Below are positions 8,106 to 16,377 of a stretch of DNA of 64,000 nt, one piece after another. Made by a program: the position numbers and the translations under genes. How positions within the stretch are numbered: the first letter of the stretch is position 1; each line of letters starts with the position of its first letter. The stretch is from Bacteroidales bacterium (GTDB lineage: Bacteria; Bacteroidota; Bacteroidia; Bacteroidales; UBA932): positions 1 to 64,000 of the forward strand of contig JAFUGJ010000024.1 of assembly GCA_017469425.1 (NCBI GenBank), in the 5' to 3' direction. The notes below the pieces were generated by a model. It worked only from the letters and a program-made list of their open reading frames with translations, searched no databases and was not told where the DNA came from.

Positions 8106-9080
8106 GTGTATATTATTGATGCTCATTGTGATGCTCCTACTCAAATGTATCGTGGGAGGGATTATGGCAAGGATAATCCCGGAGTTCAGGTAGATTTCCC
8201 GAAAATGCTCAGGGCTCCGCTTGCAGGTTCTTTCTTTGCCCTGTACATTCCCGCTCGCATGTCTGAAGAAGAAGCGGCACGCTACGCTTTTGCACAGCTT
8301 GATGAGTTGAAGCGCCAGGTTGCTGCAAATCCCGACAAGTCCGCTTTTGCGTGCAACGAGGCCGATTTCAGGAGCAATGTGGACAAGGGGGTCATTTCCG
8401 TCTTTATCGGGCTTGAAAATGGTTCTGCCCTTCTTTCAGCTCCTGATGTTCTGGAAAAGTTGTACGATGGGGGCGTGAGATATGTCACGCTCTGCCACAG
8501 TGCCGACAACGGACTCTGTGATTCCTGCACCGGGAACGGCAGATGGGGAGGGCTCAGCCCTGTCGGCCACGACATGGTGGAGAGGATGAATGCCATGGGG
8601 ATGATGGTGGATGTTGCGCATACTTCCAATGATGTTGTGAAGGATGTACTTGAACTTTCCTCAAAACCCATAGCCTATACCCATGGGTGCTGCGCCGCTC
8701 TTTGTTCGCACAGGCGCAACCTTCCGGACGACTTGCTGAGAGGCATTGCAGACAAAGGGGGAGTGTCGTGCATGAGCATATATCCATGCTTTCTCTCCGA
8801 GGATTGCATTGATTTTGACGAAGACCATCCCGACGGCAGGCCTATGCCCGGACTTGAATTTTTGCTCAGGCACATCAGGCATGCCGTGAACATTGCAGGC
8901 ATCGAACATGTGGGCATCGGAACCGACTACGACGGAATAGAAGTAACCGCCCTCGGCCTGGAAAGCATCGATAAATTCGGGATTTTATTCGATGAACTGA
9001 AAAAATCCGGTTTTTCGGAGAGAGAAATCGAAAAAATAGCCTCTGAGAACCTTCTACGCGTGATTTCCGCGCAAGTATAA
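8106..9080 (+). CDS. Membrane-dipeptidase family (M19) zinc peptidase
   Basis: This encodes a 324-residue M19 (renal dipeptidase-like) metallopeptidase. It has IDAHCDAP at the very N-terminus with the His-x-Asp zinc pair, a bridging Glu in GLENGSALL, His in VDVAHTS and SHRRNLPDD, and the C-terminal IGTDYDG. It probably cleaves dipeptides, including those with D-residues, in the cytoplasm since no signal peptide is visible. The start is a GTG 8 bases after the ABC-F stop; the next ATG falls after the essential DAHCD motif, so GTG is required. It is the last gene of the operon that starts with DUF3467. Confidence 0.92.
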   Translation: MYIIDAHCDAPTQMYRGRDYGKDNPGVQVDFPKMLRAPLAGSFFALYIPARMSEEEAARYAFAQLDELKRQVAANPDKSAFACNEADFRSNVDKGVISVFIGLENGSALLSAPDVLEKLYDGGVRYVTLCHSADNGLCDSCTGNGRWGGLSPVGHDMVERMNAMGMMVDVAHTSNDVVKDVLELSSKPIAYTHGCCAALCSHRRNLPDDLLRGIADKGGVSCMSIYPCFLSEDCIDFDEDHPDGRPMPGLEFLLRHIRHAVNIAGIEHVGIGTDYDGIEVTALGLESIDKFGILFDELKKSGFSEREIEKIASENLLRVISAQV

Positions 9081-9256
9081 ATGTTGATTATAGTTTCAAA
9101 TTGTTAATGAAACAAAGTTGTTACAGTGTTTAACAAAGTTGTTTTATCTCTTTATAATCAACGGAAAGCGAAAAAATCACAAAAAACAGATTAAAGGAGC
9201 TGGCAGAGGGCCTTCCGCGTCTCGATGCCCACAGAAAGGCATTGCCCGACCGCTCT

Positions 9257-10522
9257 TCACTGGGCGATATACAGCCTCAGGAAATTGAGGGCAGACGCTG
9301 CAAACCTTTCAATATTGCGCTTGCGGTCACCCTTGTAATTGAACCTCTTGCTGACAGTTCCGCGGGGGCCTGAAACGCCAACCCATACCGTGCCTGCAGG
9401 CTCGTGTTCGTCGCCGTAGGCATCCGCCCATCCGGTGGTGGCGACGGAGTATGTGCTGCCCGTAAGTTTCCTTACTCCTTCGGCCATAGCCTCGGCTACT
9501 GCACTGCTCACGATACCGTAATTTTCTATGGTATTTCCATCGACTCCGAGTACCGATTTCTTGACCTCCGGGGAGTAGGATGTGACGGAACCGAGGAAGT
9601 ATTCGGATGAGCCCGGAACGGTGGTTATAAGGTGGGCTATCTCGCCTCCGGTGCAGGACTCCGCACAGCTCATGGTCTGGCCGGTACCGCGCAGAAGCCG
9701 CCCTATGGTGCCCTCAAGCGTGTCGTCTGAGAGAGAATACAGATATGAACCTAAAAGAGGCTCCAATGCCTTGATTTGGGCCTCTGCGCGCCTTTGTATG
9801 TCCTCAGCATCACCTCCATACACCGACAACCTCAGGCGCACGCCTGTAAGGGGATTGGGGAGGTAGGCGAGATGCATGTCGGCAGGAAGCGCATCTTCCC
9901 AGGGGGCGATGAGCTCGGACAAAGCCGACTCTGCAATGCCATAAGTCATTATGGTTTTGTGATAAATGCTGTTTAATATAAAGTGATTCTTTATGTCATC
10001 TACCACATCCCCCAAAGCTCCCAGCGCTTCATACGGAACGCCGGGAAGGGAATACAGCACTGCGGGATGGCCGAATTTGCTATCGTCGAAGCGGAAGACC
10101 ATGACAGGAGCCGTTCCCAACTTGTTTATGATGACCTCGCAGCTGTCGGGCACATCGGCCTGACGCAGGTTGATGTCCAGCACATCCAGCCCTCTGGCGC
10201 TCAAGATGCGGTGGATAACGCTTTCCTGCCCTTTGTGGCGGACATATCCGGTGCTGGCGCTGAGTTTTGCAAGGGCGTCCTTGGTAATGTCGTCCTTGGT
10301 GGGGCCCAAACCTCCCGTACAGACAACTATATCGTTGGTTTTAAGCTCTTTGCGAAGGCTGCTGATAATGTCGGAACGCTTGTCCGCGATGGAAACCATG
10401 CGGGTTGTTCTGACTCCAATGGCTCCGAGAGCCTGAGATATTGCAGATGAATTGGTATCGACGATTTGCCCGATAAGAATCTCGTCGCCGATAGTGCAGA
10501 TGGATGCAGTGGTTTGTTTCAT
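9257..10522 (-). CDS. cinA: CinA-like protein (nicotinamide-nucleotide amidohydrolase)
   Basis: This encodes 421 residues with the two-domain CinA architecture. The N-terminal MoaB/MogA-like (COG1058) domain has ICTIGDEILIGQIVDTNS and GGLGPTKDDIT; the C-terminal PncC-type amidohydrolase domain has MSCAESCTGGEIAHLIT. The enzyme recycles NMN from ligase reactions and hydrolyses ADP-ribose in characterised homologues. One oddity is that the usual SGIAGPxGG loop of the C-terminal domain reads TGWADAYGDEHEPAGT. It lies 24 bases downstream of the Cro/cI-type regulator on the same strand, so they may share a message; a weak -7 (TATCTTCG) lies five bases upstream of the start. Confidence 0.93.
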   Translation of the reverse strand: MKQTTASICTIGDEILIGQIVDTNSSAISQALGAIGVRTTRMVSIADKRSDIISSLRKELKTNDIVVCTGGLGPTKDDITKDALAKLSASTGYVRHKGQESVIHRILSARGLDVLDINLRQADVPDSCEVIINKLGTAPVMVFRFDDSKFGHPAVLYSLPGVPYEALGALGDVVDDIKNHFILNSIYHKTIMTYGIAESALSELIAPWEDALPADMHLAYLPNPLTGVRLRLSVYGGDAEDIQRRAEAQIKALEPLLGSYLYSLSDDTLEGTIGRLLRGTGQTMSCAESCTGGEIAHLITTVPGSSEYFLGSVTSYSPEVKKSVLGVDGNTIENYGIVSSAVAEAMAEGVRKLTGSTYSVATTGWADAYGDEHEPAGTVWVGVSGPRGTVSKRFNYKGDRKRNIERFAASALNFLRLYIAQ

Positions 10523-10546
10523 GATGGCGAAGATACCAATAATTTC

Positions 10547-10945
10547 TTATTGCCTGGTATATTCTTCGAAACTTCCGTCTGAATAAAATAGAAGAATTTT
10601 AGTGATAATCTTTTTATTATCAACTTGTTTACCCTTTTTACTTGAAGTGCTGGTAGAAACAATTTCCTCTTCATCCTCCTTCTCCTCGACTCCGAACAGG
10701 AAGCCATCTTCCGGTTCGGGCTTTAATCCGGCTGCGCTTTTATACATCCGTCCCTTGCCGGTAATGAACCATTCAAGGTTAAGGGAAGGGTAGTGAAGCG
10801 ACATGTTTTCAATAAAATCGAAGCCGGGCTTGTTCCTTCCTGCAATAATATGGGAGATGCTGGCCCTGGCAACTCCGAGTTCATCGGCAAACTGTGCCTG
10901 GGACAGGTTCTCTGCGTTCAAAAACTGCTGTAAGCGCTGATTCAT
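10547..10945 (-). CDS. Cro/cI-type (XRE) transcriptional regulator
   Basis: This encodes a 132-residue DNA-binding protein. Residues 1-60 form a helix-turn-helix domain of the XRE type (LSQAQFADELGVARASISHIIAGRNKPG). An acidic, low-complexity linker (VEEKEDEEE) and a Ser/Thr/Lys-rich stretch follow, and the tail KILLFYSDGSFEEYTRQ looks like a small partner or dimer motif. I chose the ATG giving MNQRLQQF; an in-frame extension of 23 residues upstream crosses the promoter and is rejected. A palindrome overlapping its own -7 element suggests autoregulation. It lies just upstream of cinA. The regulated genes are otherwise unknown. Confidence 0.87.
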   Translation of the reverse strand: MNQRLQQFLNAENLSQAQFADELGVARASISHIIAGRNKPGFDFIENMSLHYPSLNLEWFITGKGRMYKSAAGLKPEPEDGFLFGVEEKEDEEEIVSTSTSSKKGKQVDNKKIITKILLFYSDGSFEEYTRQ

Positions 10946-10960
10946 TTTCGTAAACAAATT

Positions 10961-10974
10961 TTTACAAATGTAAA
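10961..10974 (-). promoter_or_regulatory. -7 element with overlapping palindromic operator of the XRE gene
   Basis: On the minus strand TTTACATTTGTAAA is a near-perfect palindrome (TTTACA/TGTAAA) that contains the -7 element TACATTTG (10965-10972). A further GTAAA/TTTAC pair lies at 10950-10965. A repressor bound here would block the regulator's own promoter; the link to this regulator is inferred from position. Confidence 0.5.
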
Positions 10975-11017
10975 GTAAATAATTAGAAAATGCAAGGTTA
11001 ATATATGTAAACAATAA

Positions 11018-11170
11018 ATGGAGGAGTCGTGGAATCGTACGAAATTAACCGATAGTATTAATAGAGATATTCATAGATTATCTTCTTATTATCAATATAA
11101 TAGTTCTAATTATTTACTTGAATTTCGAGCTTTTGACGGCTTAGGGGTAAATCAATGTATATTTATCTAA
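11018..11170 (+). CDS. Possible small protein of 50 residues
   Basis: An ATG-started frame of 51 codons opens inside an AT-rich spacer, where stop codons are expected often. The product (MEESWNRTKLTD... to ...NQCIFI) is hydrophilic with a Ser/Tyr/Asn-rich centre, has no membrane segment, and resembles nothing I recognise. No -7 element stands at a convincing distance. It may be a decayed gene or chance. Confidence 0.2.
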   Translation: MEESWNRTKLTDSINRDIHRLSSYYQYNSSNYLLEFRAFDGLGVNQCIFI

Positions 11171-11291
11171 ATTCAAATTGTATATTCTGCAATATAATCT
11201 TCTGATTACCAATTAGATAATAAATAATAAATTTAGATATAAAATTTTCTTATAGAGTTGCGATTTATTTTTGGAAATTCCCTGTAAAAAT

Positions 11292-11309
11292 ATTTGTAAA
11301 TTTACAAAT
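11292..11309. promoter_or_regulatory. Perfect 18-base palindrome upstream of queA
   Basis: ATTTGTAAATTTACAAAT reads the same on both strands. It shares the TTTGTAAA half-site with the palindrome at the XRE promoter, so it may be a second binding site for that regulator. It lies about 80 bases upstream of the queA -7. Confidence 0.45.
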
Positions 11310-11385
11310 TGCTAACGGGTGCTTTAAAATTGTAACCGGCCCTTGCAGTCATTTTGCAGGGTTTCGTTATCTCGGAACAATTAAT

Positions 11386-11393
11386 TAAATTTG
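11386..11393 (+). promoter_or_regulatory. -7 element of queA
   Basis: TAAATTTG matches TAnnTTTG and lies 18 bases before the queA ATG at 11412. No exact -33 TTTG stands at the expected distance. Confidence 0.5.
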
Positions 11394-11411
11394 TATTACA
11401 ATTGCGTTTAT

Positions 11412-12623
11412 ATGATACCTCAAATTAGGATTGAAGATTACAATTATTCTCTCCCGGATGATAGGATTGCCAAATATCCTCTTCCGGAGCGGGATGCTTC
11501 AAAACTGCTTGTTTACAAGCACGGAAGCGTCTGCAAGAAGGTTTTCCGCAAGCTTCCTTCGCTCCTTCCTGCTGATGCTCTAATGGTTTTTAACGATACC
11601 AAAGTCGTTCCTGCAAGGATGCATTTCAAGCGTGCTACAGGTGCCCATATAGAGATATTCTGCCTTGAGCCCGTGCTTCCGGTAGAGTACAATACAAGTT
11701 TTGCTTCCACCCGCAGCTGCCGCTGGAAATGTGTTATTGGCAACTCAAAGCGTTGGAAATCAGATATTCTGGATTATGACTGCCCGCCCGACAGCACCCT
11801 CGCAGGGATGCACCTGAAAGCTTCGCTGGTAGAAAGGGACGGGCAGACGGGAACCGTTGAATTCTCCTGGGATGGCGGCCATGCCTTCTCCCGTGTATTG
11901 GAAGAATGCGGGCAGGTGCCTATCCCTCCTTACCTTAACCGCGACACAGAAGCCATTGACCTGGAGCGTTATCAGACGCTTTATGCGCATGTGAGAGGTT
12001 CGGTGGCAGCCCCGACAGCCGGTCTCCATTTTACTGAAGAAGTACTTGAGAAGATTCGTGCTAAAGGCATAGAAACAAGAAATGTATGCCTTCATGTGGG
12101 GGCGGGAACTTTCCTTCCCGTCAAGAGTTCCCTGGTGAGCGAACACCCCATGCACCGGGAGCCTTTCTCCGTCAGCCTGCAGCTGCTCCGAGAACTCAGG
12201 GCAGGGAATCGCCCTTGCATTGCGGTCGGCACCACTTCCGTCCGGACCCTCGAATCCCTATACTATGCCGGGGTATCCATCCTGGAAACCGGCGCGCCGC
12301 AGGACATCCCCCAGTGGGCTCCATACGAAAAAGAATACGGGTATTCGACTGCGGAAGCCCTCGATGCCATTATTTCGTATCTCGAATCCAAAGACCTTGA
12401 AGAACTCCGGCTCGGCACCAGGATTATCATAGTTCCGGGATTCCGGTTCAGGATAGTCGACATGATGGTTACCAATTTCCATCAGCCGGAAAGTACCCTT
12501 ATCTTGTTGATTTCCGCGTTTGTAGGCGGAGATTGGAGAACTATTTATAACTTTGCACTTGCGAACGGTTTCCGTTTCCTCAGTTATGGCGACAGTTCGT
12601 TGTTATTCAGACATGATTACTAA
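11412..12623 (+). CDS. queA: S-adenosylmethionine:tRNA ribosyltransferase-isomerase
   Basis: This encodes QueA, 403 residues, which moves the ribosyl part of AdoMet to 7-aminomethyl-7-deazaguanine in tRNA to make epoxyqueuosine. Family motifs are YSLPDDRIAKYPLPERDASKLL at the N-terminus, VFNDTKVVPARM, QVPIPPYL, VAAPTAGLHFTEE, and the C-terminal MVTNFHQPESTLILLISAF. The protein is somewhat longer than the 340-350 residues of E. coli QueA, as is usual in Bacteroidetes, with extra sequence after ARMHFKRATGAHIEIF. An in-frame TTG at 11391 is part of the -7 element, so the ATG at 11412 is used. The 3' end overlaps the acyltransferase start. Confidence 0.95.
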   Translation: MIPQIRIEDYNYSLPDDRIAKYPLPERDASKLLVYKHGSVCKKVFRKLPSLLPADALMVFNDTKVVPARMHFKRATGAHIEIFCLEPVLPVEYNTSFASTRSCRWKCVIGNSKRWKSDILDYDCPPDSTLAGMHLKASLVERDGQTGTVEFSWDGGHAFSRVLEECGQVPIPPYLNRDTEAIDLERYQTLYAHVRGSVAAPTAGLHFTEEVLEKIRAKGIETRNVCLHVGAGTFLPVKSSLVSEHPMHREPFSVSLQLLRELRAGNRPCIAVGTTSVRTLESLYYAGVSILETGAPQDIPQWAPYEKEYGYSTAEALDAIISYLESKDLEELRLGTRIIIVPGFRFRIVDMMVTNFHQPESTLILLISAFVGGDWRTIYNFALANGFRFLSYGDSSLLFRHDY

Positions 12624-13764
12624 TATGGAAGATATCGAACACATCCAACCCTACAACGACGAAGAGGTCGTGGCAGCTCTCCATAAGCTTGCCAGGCATC
12701 CTGCGCTTCCGGTTATCAGCAAATACATCTTTCCCGAGTTCCCTGTCAGCACCCTGAAGGAGATGCTGAACGGCATCAAGGGCGTTGACGACTTTCAGTA
12801 TACCATCGTGGCAAAAGCCGTGTCGGTCATAGTGGGAAGGTCGTCTTCGGGCTTCACTTACGAGGGCATAGAGAATTTTCATAAATTGGGCGGAAACGGC
12901 AGGTTCCTCGCCATCTCCAACCATCGCGACATCGTTCTCGACCCTGCCCTTACGCAGTGGATGCTGATGCTCAACAATATCCCGCTCACCGAAATTTGCG
13001 TGGGCAGCAACCTGCTTGCAAACGGGGTGGTGGAGGCGCTGCTCCGTTCCAACCGCATGATTACGGTAATCAGAGGCATTTCCGCGAGGGAAATGTATCT
13101 GTCCAGCCAGATTTTGTCGAAGTTCGTGCGTTCCGAAATCACTTCCGGCAAGAGTTCGGTGTGGATTGCACAGAGGGAGGGGCGTACCAAGAATGGCCTG
13201 GACATTACGGAGCAGGGCCTGCTCAAGATGTTCGACATGAGCGGGGAAGGCGACTTCAAGTCCAATTTCCGCGAACTCAATATCATCCCCATGTCCATTT
13301 CCTATGAATACGAGCCCTGTGACTTCCGAAAGGCGCGCGAGATATATATAAAGGAAACGACGGGCACTTACAAGAAGAAGGGAAACGAGGATATGCACAG
13401 CATACTGACGGGCATCAGGCAATGGAAAGGCGGCATTCACCTTTCGGTGGGAGAGCCGCTTACGGAGGAGGAAATCGACAAGGCTTCCTGGTATGAGAAG
13501 AACGACCGTTACCAGGCCATCCGCAGGATACTTGACGAGCGTATTATCAGCGGCTACAAGCTTTGGAAGACGAATTATATGGCCTACGACATGATGACAG
13601 GAGGCTGCAGATTCTCCGACAAATACTCTGCCGAGGACCTTGAAAATTTCAACCGGTACATCGAACATAAGCTGCAAAGGCTGGAAAAACGCTACGACAA
13701 GGAGCGGGTGCGCGACATTTTCCTTCACATTTACGGCAATCCAATCGTTTCCAAAGAGGGCTGA
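12613..13764 (+). CDS. Glycerophosphate acyltransferase family protein
   Basis: This encodes a 383-residue protein with a PlsC-like acyltransferase core. The NHRD motif (ISNHRDIVLDPAL, about residue 110) corresponds to the catalytic HX4D, and IAQREGRTKNGLD corresponds to the conserved EGxR block. Homologues in Bacteroidetes are annotated as 1-acyl-sn-glycerol-3-phosphate acyltransferases, but the long N- and C-terminal extensions differ from PlsC, and no clear membrane anchor is visible. The ATG at 12613 overlaps queA by 11 bases; an ATG at 12625 is an equally good start. It is probably co-transcribed with queA. Confidence 0.85.
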   Translation: MITNMEDIEHIQPYNDEEVVAALHKLARHPALPVISKYIFPEFPVSTLKEMLNGIKGVDDFQYTIVAKAVSVIVGRSSSGFTYEGIENFHKLGGNGRFLAISNHRDIVLDPALTQWMLMLNNIPLTEICVGSNLLANGVVEALLRSNRMITVIRGISAREMYLSSQILSKFVRSEITSGKSSVWIAQREGRTKNGLDITEQGLLKMFDMSGEGDFKSNFRELNIIPMSISYEYEPCDFRKAREIYIKETTGTYKKKGNEDMHSILTGIRQWKGGIHLSVGEPLTEEEIDKASWYEKNDRYQAIRRILDERIISGYKLWKTNYMAYDMMTGGCRFSDKYSAEDLENFNRYIEHKLQRLEKRYDKERVRDIFLHIYGNPIVSKEG

Positions 13765-13776
13765 AAAGTTGTATTT

Positions 13777-13807
13777 TTTGCTTTTATCGGAAATTATGCT
13801 ATTTTTG
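13777..13807 (+). promoter_or_regulatory. Promoter of the barrel protein gene
   Basis: TTTG at 13777-13780, 19 bases, then TATTTTTG at 13800-13807. Both elements and the spacing match the Bacteroidetes vegetative consensus exactly. The ATG lies 19 bases downstream at 13827. Confidence 0.75.
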
Positions 13808-13826
13808 TCAATTAAATCATAATTTT

Positions 13827-14747
13827 ATGAAAAAACATCTTCTTGCATCTTTTGCGTTTCTGCTCGCAATGTCGATGCCGCTTTCTGCACAGGAGTTCGT
13901 GGAGGAAGCCGTACAGGACGAAGGTCTTGCCGACGCCAACCTTACCGTGAATGCCGAAAAGGAAGCGCCGCATTACTCTTTCTTCAATCATGTAGGTATC
14001 GGGGTCTCGGTCGGTCTGATGGATGGCGTCAGCGTATCCGCCGGTGTTCCGCTCGGGAAGAATTTCCAGCTCAGGGGCGGTTTCTCCTTCCCTTCCGTTG
14101 TTAAAGTCAATGCGACTGTCGGAGACATTCTGTCCGACATCGAACCTGTAGATATCAACGGAACACAGGAAGATATCTCGGGCTGTAACCTTGAGGCCGC
14201 GCTGCAGAATTCCGTTTACGGAATCCTCGACATCTACCCTTCCGGCAAGCATGCATTCCACTTCTCCGTAGGTGCATTCAGCGCACTGAACGGTGATCTT
14301 GCCAGGGTTTCAGGCGACCTTACCAACATCCATTCGCTTACGCCCGCCGATTATGGTACGCTCCGTATCAGCGTGAGCGACAATAGTTCTTCCGAAGAAC
14401 TCAAGGTTACCACCGACTTTGACGGAAAACTGCAGGCAGGCGTCGAGTACAAGAACAAGATTATGCCTTATGTCGGACTCGGATGGGGCCGTGCCGCCAA
14501 CCTCAAGCACCGTGTGAGCGTCAGTTTCGACCTCGGCGTGATTGCTACCGGTGGTCTCCGTGCCTATGCCAACGACTACTACGATTCCACCGACCGTGAC
14601 AATCAGGTAGTGAACAAGCAGTATGTGACAAGCGGCGTTCTCGGTGACAATGACAAAGATGGTTGGGTTGACAAGATTGCCGATGGAAAAGGCGTGTTCG
14701 GATTCCTTCCTGTAATCAAACTCGGCCTGAATGTAAGGCTCTTTTAA
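13827..14747 (+). CDS. Predicted outer-membrane beta-barrel protein
   Basis: This encodes 306 residues with a clear signal peptide (MKKHLLASFAFLLAMSMPLSAQ, cleavage before EF). The mature part is rich in alternating hydrophobic strands with Gly turns (VGIGVSVGLMDGVSVSAGVPLGKNFQLRGG) and ends VIKLGLNVRLF, with the terminal Phe typical of outer-membrane barrels. The family is not recognised. It has its own strong promoter and is followed after 26 bases by a lipoprotein gene, so the two may form one envelope unit. Confidence 0.82.
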   Translation: MKKHLLASFAFLLAMSMPLSAQEFVEEAVQDEGLADANLTVNAEKEAPHYSFFNHVGIGVSVGLMDGVSVSAGVPLGKNFQLRGGFSFPSVVKVNATVGDILSDIEPVDINGTQEDISGCNLEAALQNSVYGILDIYPSGKHAFHFSVGAFSALNGDLARVSGDLTNIHSLTPADYGTLRISVSDNSSSEELKVTTDFDGKLQAGVEYKNKIMPYVGLGWGRAANLKHRVSVSFDLGVIATGGLRAYANDYYDSTDRDNQVVNKQYVTSGVLGDNDKDGWVDKIADGKGVFGFLPVIKLGLNVRLF

Positions 14748-14773
14748 TCAAGATTTCCAAAAATATTTATGAT

Positions 14774-15712
14774 ATGAAAAAATTTTCCAAACTTTTCCTT
14801 GTTCTGGCAGCAGCCTGCACAGTTTCTGCAGTTTCCTGCAAGAAAGACAACGGCGGCAGCACGAACGGCACGACCGACGATTTCAGCGATGTAGTTGCTG
14901 AATATGCAGCCCAGGCGCAGAAGATTGACCTTCCCACTGAAACTGACCAGGTAATCACCACCAACGACGGTGCAAAAGTCAAGACCATCGAATTCACGGA
15001 GTCCGGCTATGCAATCATTACCAAACTCGTTCCCGTGAAGGTGAGGGCTGACGAGGATGTGACTTATGAAGAAGTTGTGTTCGTCACCACCTTTACCGTA
15101 AACGGCACCACTTATACCGTAGACGGATTCGGTACCGTGACCGTGTCGACTTCCAATGGCACGACCACTGTCAGCGTCACTGCAACCTCCACCGGCGGCG
15201 ACAATGCAGTCAGCGAGAGCGTGGAAGTTCCTGCAGAGAATGTTACCGCCTCCACTTCTACCAACGACCTTTTCAAGTCTTGGAAGATATATGTCACCGA
15301 GGTGTCCGCAAAGGGCGGCAGCCTTGGCAACAACGCGGTTGAGAAGAAATTCACCGGAACTTCTGCCGGCAGCCTCGACGAGATTGCAGTATGGCTCAAG
15401 GATAAGGGCGTCAAGTTTGACGAACAGATAAACGGTTATGTAATTGAGTCCGTGACCCTTACCGATGCCGGTACCTTCCTTGTCAAGTTCAACAAGCAGG
15501 AACCCTACAAGGGAGATTTCAAACTCAGCGGAAAGAACTTCTCGTATAAGTTCGAAGGTGAAGGCAACTCCGTCCTCAATGGCGAAGCAAACGGAACCGT
15601 GGAAGTCAAGGACGGCGTATGCACCCTTCTCCTGAACGGAACCGTAAAGAACGGCAGCGACACTTACACCACCGTCATCAAACTTACCCTGCACCCTATT
15701 GCAAAAGTATGA
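14774..15712 (+). CDS. Predicted lipoprotein of unknown function
   Basis: This encodes 312 residues with a type II signal peptide (MKKFSKLFLVLAAACTVSAVSC), with lipidation expected at Cys22 followed by KKDNGG. The mature region is Thr/Val/Gly-rich with repeated short strands (TTYTVDGFGTVTVSTSNGTTTVSVTATS), suggesting beta-sandwich or adhesin-like folding. No enzyme motif is visible. A rho-independent terminator follows 22 bases after the stop, closing the two-gene unit that starts at 13827. Confidence 0.82.
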   Translation: MKKFSKLFLVLAAACTVSAVSCKKDNGGSTNGTTDDFSDVVAEYAAQAQKIDLPTETDQVITTNDGAKVKTIEFTESGYAIITKLVPVKVRADEDVTYEEVVFVTTFTVNGTTYTVDGFGTVTVSTSNGTTTVSVTATSTGGDNAVSESVEVPAENVTASTSTNDLFKSWKIYVTEVSAKGGSLGNNAVEKKFTGTSAGSLDEIAVWLKDKGVKFDEQINGYVIESVTLTDAGTFLVKFNKQEPYKGDFKLSGKNFSYKFEGEGNSVLNGEANGTVEVKDGVCTLLLNGTVKNGSDTYTTVIKLTLHPIAKV

Positions 15713-15734
15713 CGGATGCTTAATCCTTTAATGA

Positions 15735-15763
15735 GCGGGCACTACACGGTGTCCGCTTTTTTT
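15735..15763 (+). terminator. Rho-independent terminator after the lipoprotein gene
   Basis: Stem GCGGGCAC (15735-15742) pairs with GTGTCCGC (15749-15756) across a six-base loop and is followed by seven T. The folE -7 element begins two bases later. Confidence 0.85.
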
Positions 15764-15764
15764 G

Positions 15765-15772
15765 TATTTTTG
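15765..15772 (+). promoter_or_regulatory. -7 element of folE
   Basis: TATTTTTG matches TAnnTTTG and lies only four bases before the folE ATG at 15777, which predicts a leaderless message. Confidence 0.55.
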
Positions 15773-15776
15773 TACC

Positions 15777-16367
15777 ATGGCTTATATCAATACGGAACAC
15801 TACGATGCGGATGTCACCGCCGAGATTGCCTCACATGTCAGGCAGATTCTTTCGCTGATAGGGGAGGACCCTTCCAGGGAAGGGCTGTTGAAAACTCCGG
15901 AAAGGGTTGCAAAGGCTTTGCAGTTCCTTACCAAGGGGTATTCCGAAAACGGTGCGCAGATTATTGCTTCGGCCCTTTTTGAAGAGGACTACAAGCACAT
16001 GGTGGTAGTCAAGGACATTGAACTGTTCTCGCTTTGCGAACATCATATGATGCCCTTCATAGGCAAGGCGCATGTGGCTTATATTCCAAACGGGAAGATT
16101 ACCGGGCTTAGCAAGATTGCACGCGTCGTCGAGTGCTATTCGAGGCGCCTGCAGGTGCAGGAACGGCTGACGGAACAGATTCGGGATTCGATTCAGGAAG
16201 CCCTGCATCCTCTTGGCGTGGCCGTGGTGATTGAAGCCATGCATACCTGCATGAGCATGAGGGGAGTACAAAAGACGAATGCCGTAACCACGACATCCGC
16301 CTTTTCCGGTGCGTTCCTTGAGTCCGAAAAGACCCGGAACGAATTTATAAATCTGATTAAAGCCTGA
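15777..16367 (+). CDS. folE: GTP cyclohydrolase I
   Basis: This encodes a 196-residue FolE, which converts GTP to dihydroneopterin triphosphate at the entry of folate (and possibly queuosine) synthesis. Zinc ligands are visible in [10 protein letters not shown] (Cys and His) and HTCMSMRG (Cys); further signatures are [19 protein letters not shown] and the substrate-binding [23 protein letters not shown]. The length matches the decamer-forming family. The start at 15777 replaces an upstream TTG lying in the promoter. Queuosine precursors also start with FolE, and queA lies 4 kb upstream, but they are not one operon. Confidence 0.97.
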   Translation: MAYINTEHYDADVTAEIASHVRQILSLIGEDPSREGLLKTPERVAKALQFLTKGYSENGAQIIASALFEEDYKHMVVVKDIELFSLCEHHMMPFIGKAHVAYIPNGKITGLSKIARVVECYSRRLQVQERLTEQIRDSIQEALHPLGVAVVIEAMHTCMSMRGVQKTNAVTTTSAFSGAFLESEKTRNEFINLIKA

Positions 16368-16377
16368 GGAGTTCCGT

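Larger units (their letters stand above)
10975..11385. other. AT-rich intergenic spacer
   Basis: The roughly 465-base gap between the regulator and queA is strikingly AT-rich compared with the genes around it. It holds the palindromes listed separately, one 50-codon open frame (11018-11170), a weak imperfect hairpin (CCCTTGCA with TGCAGGG near 11340-11361) and the queA -7 element at its right end. No tRNA, repeat array or insertion-sequence end was found. Confidence 0.6.

Noticed and set aside
9112-9143. Direct repeat ACAAAGTTGTT twice in the gap between dipeptidase and cinA
   Set aside because: Two short AT-rich copies between convergent genes; no element, promoter or stem fits.
12607-13728. 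373-codon minus-strand frame opposite the acyltransferase
   Set aside because: Composition and lack of any family motif mark it as a shadow.
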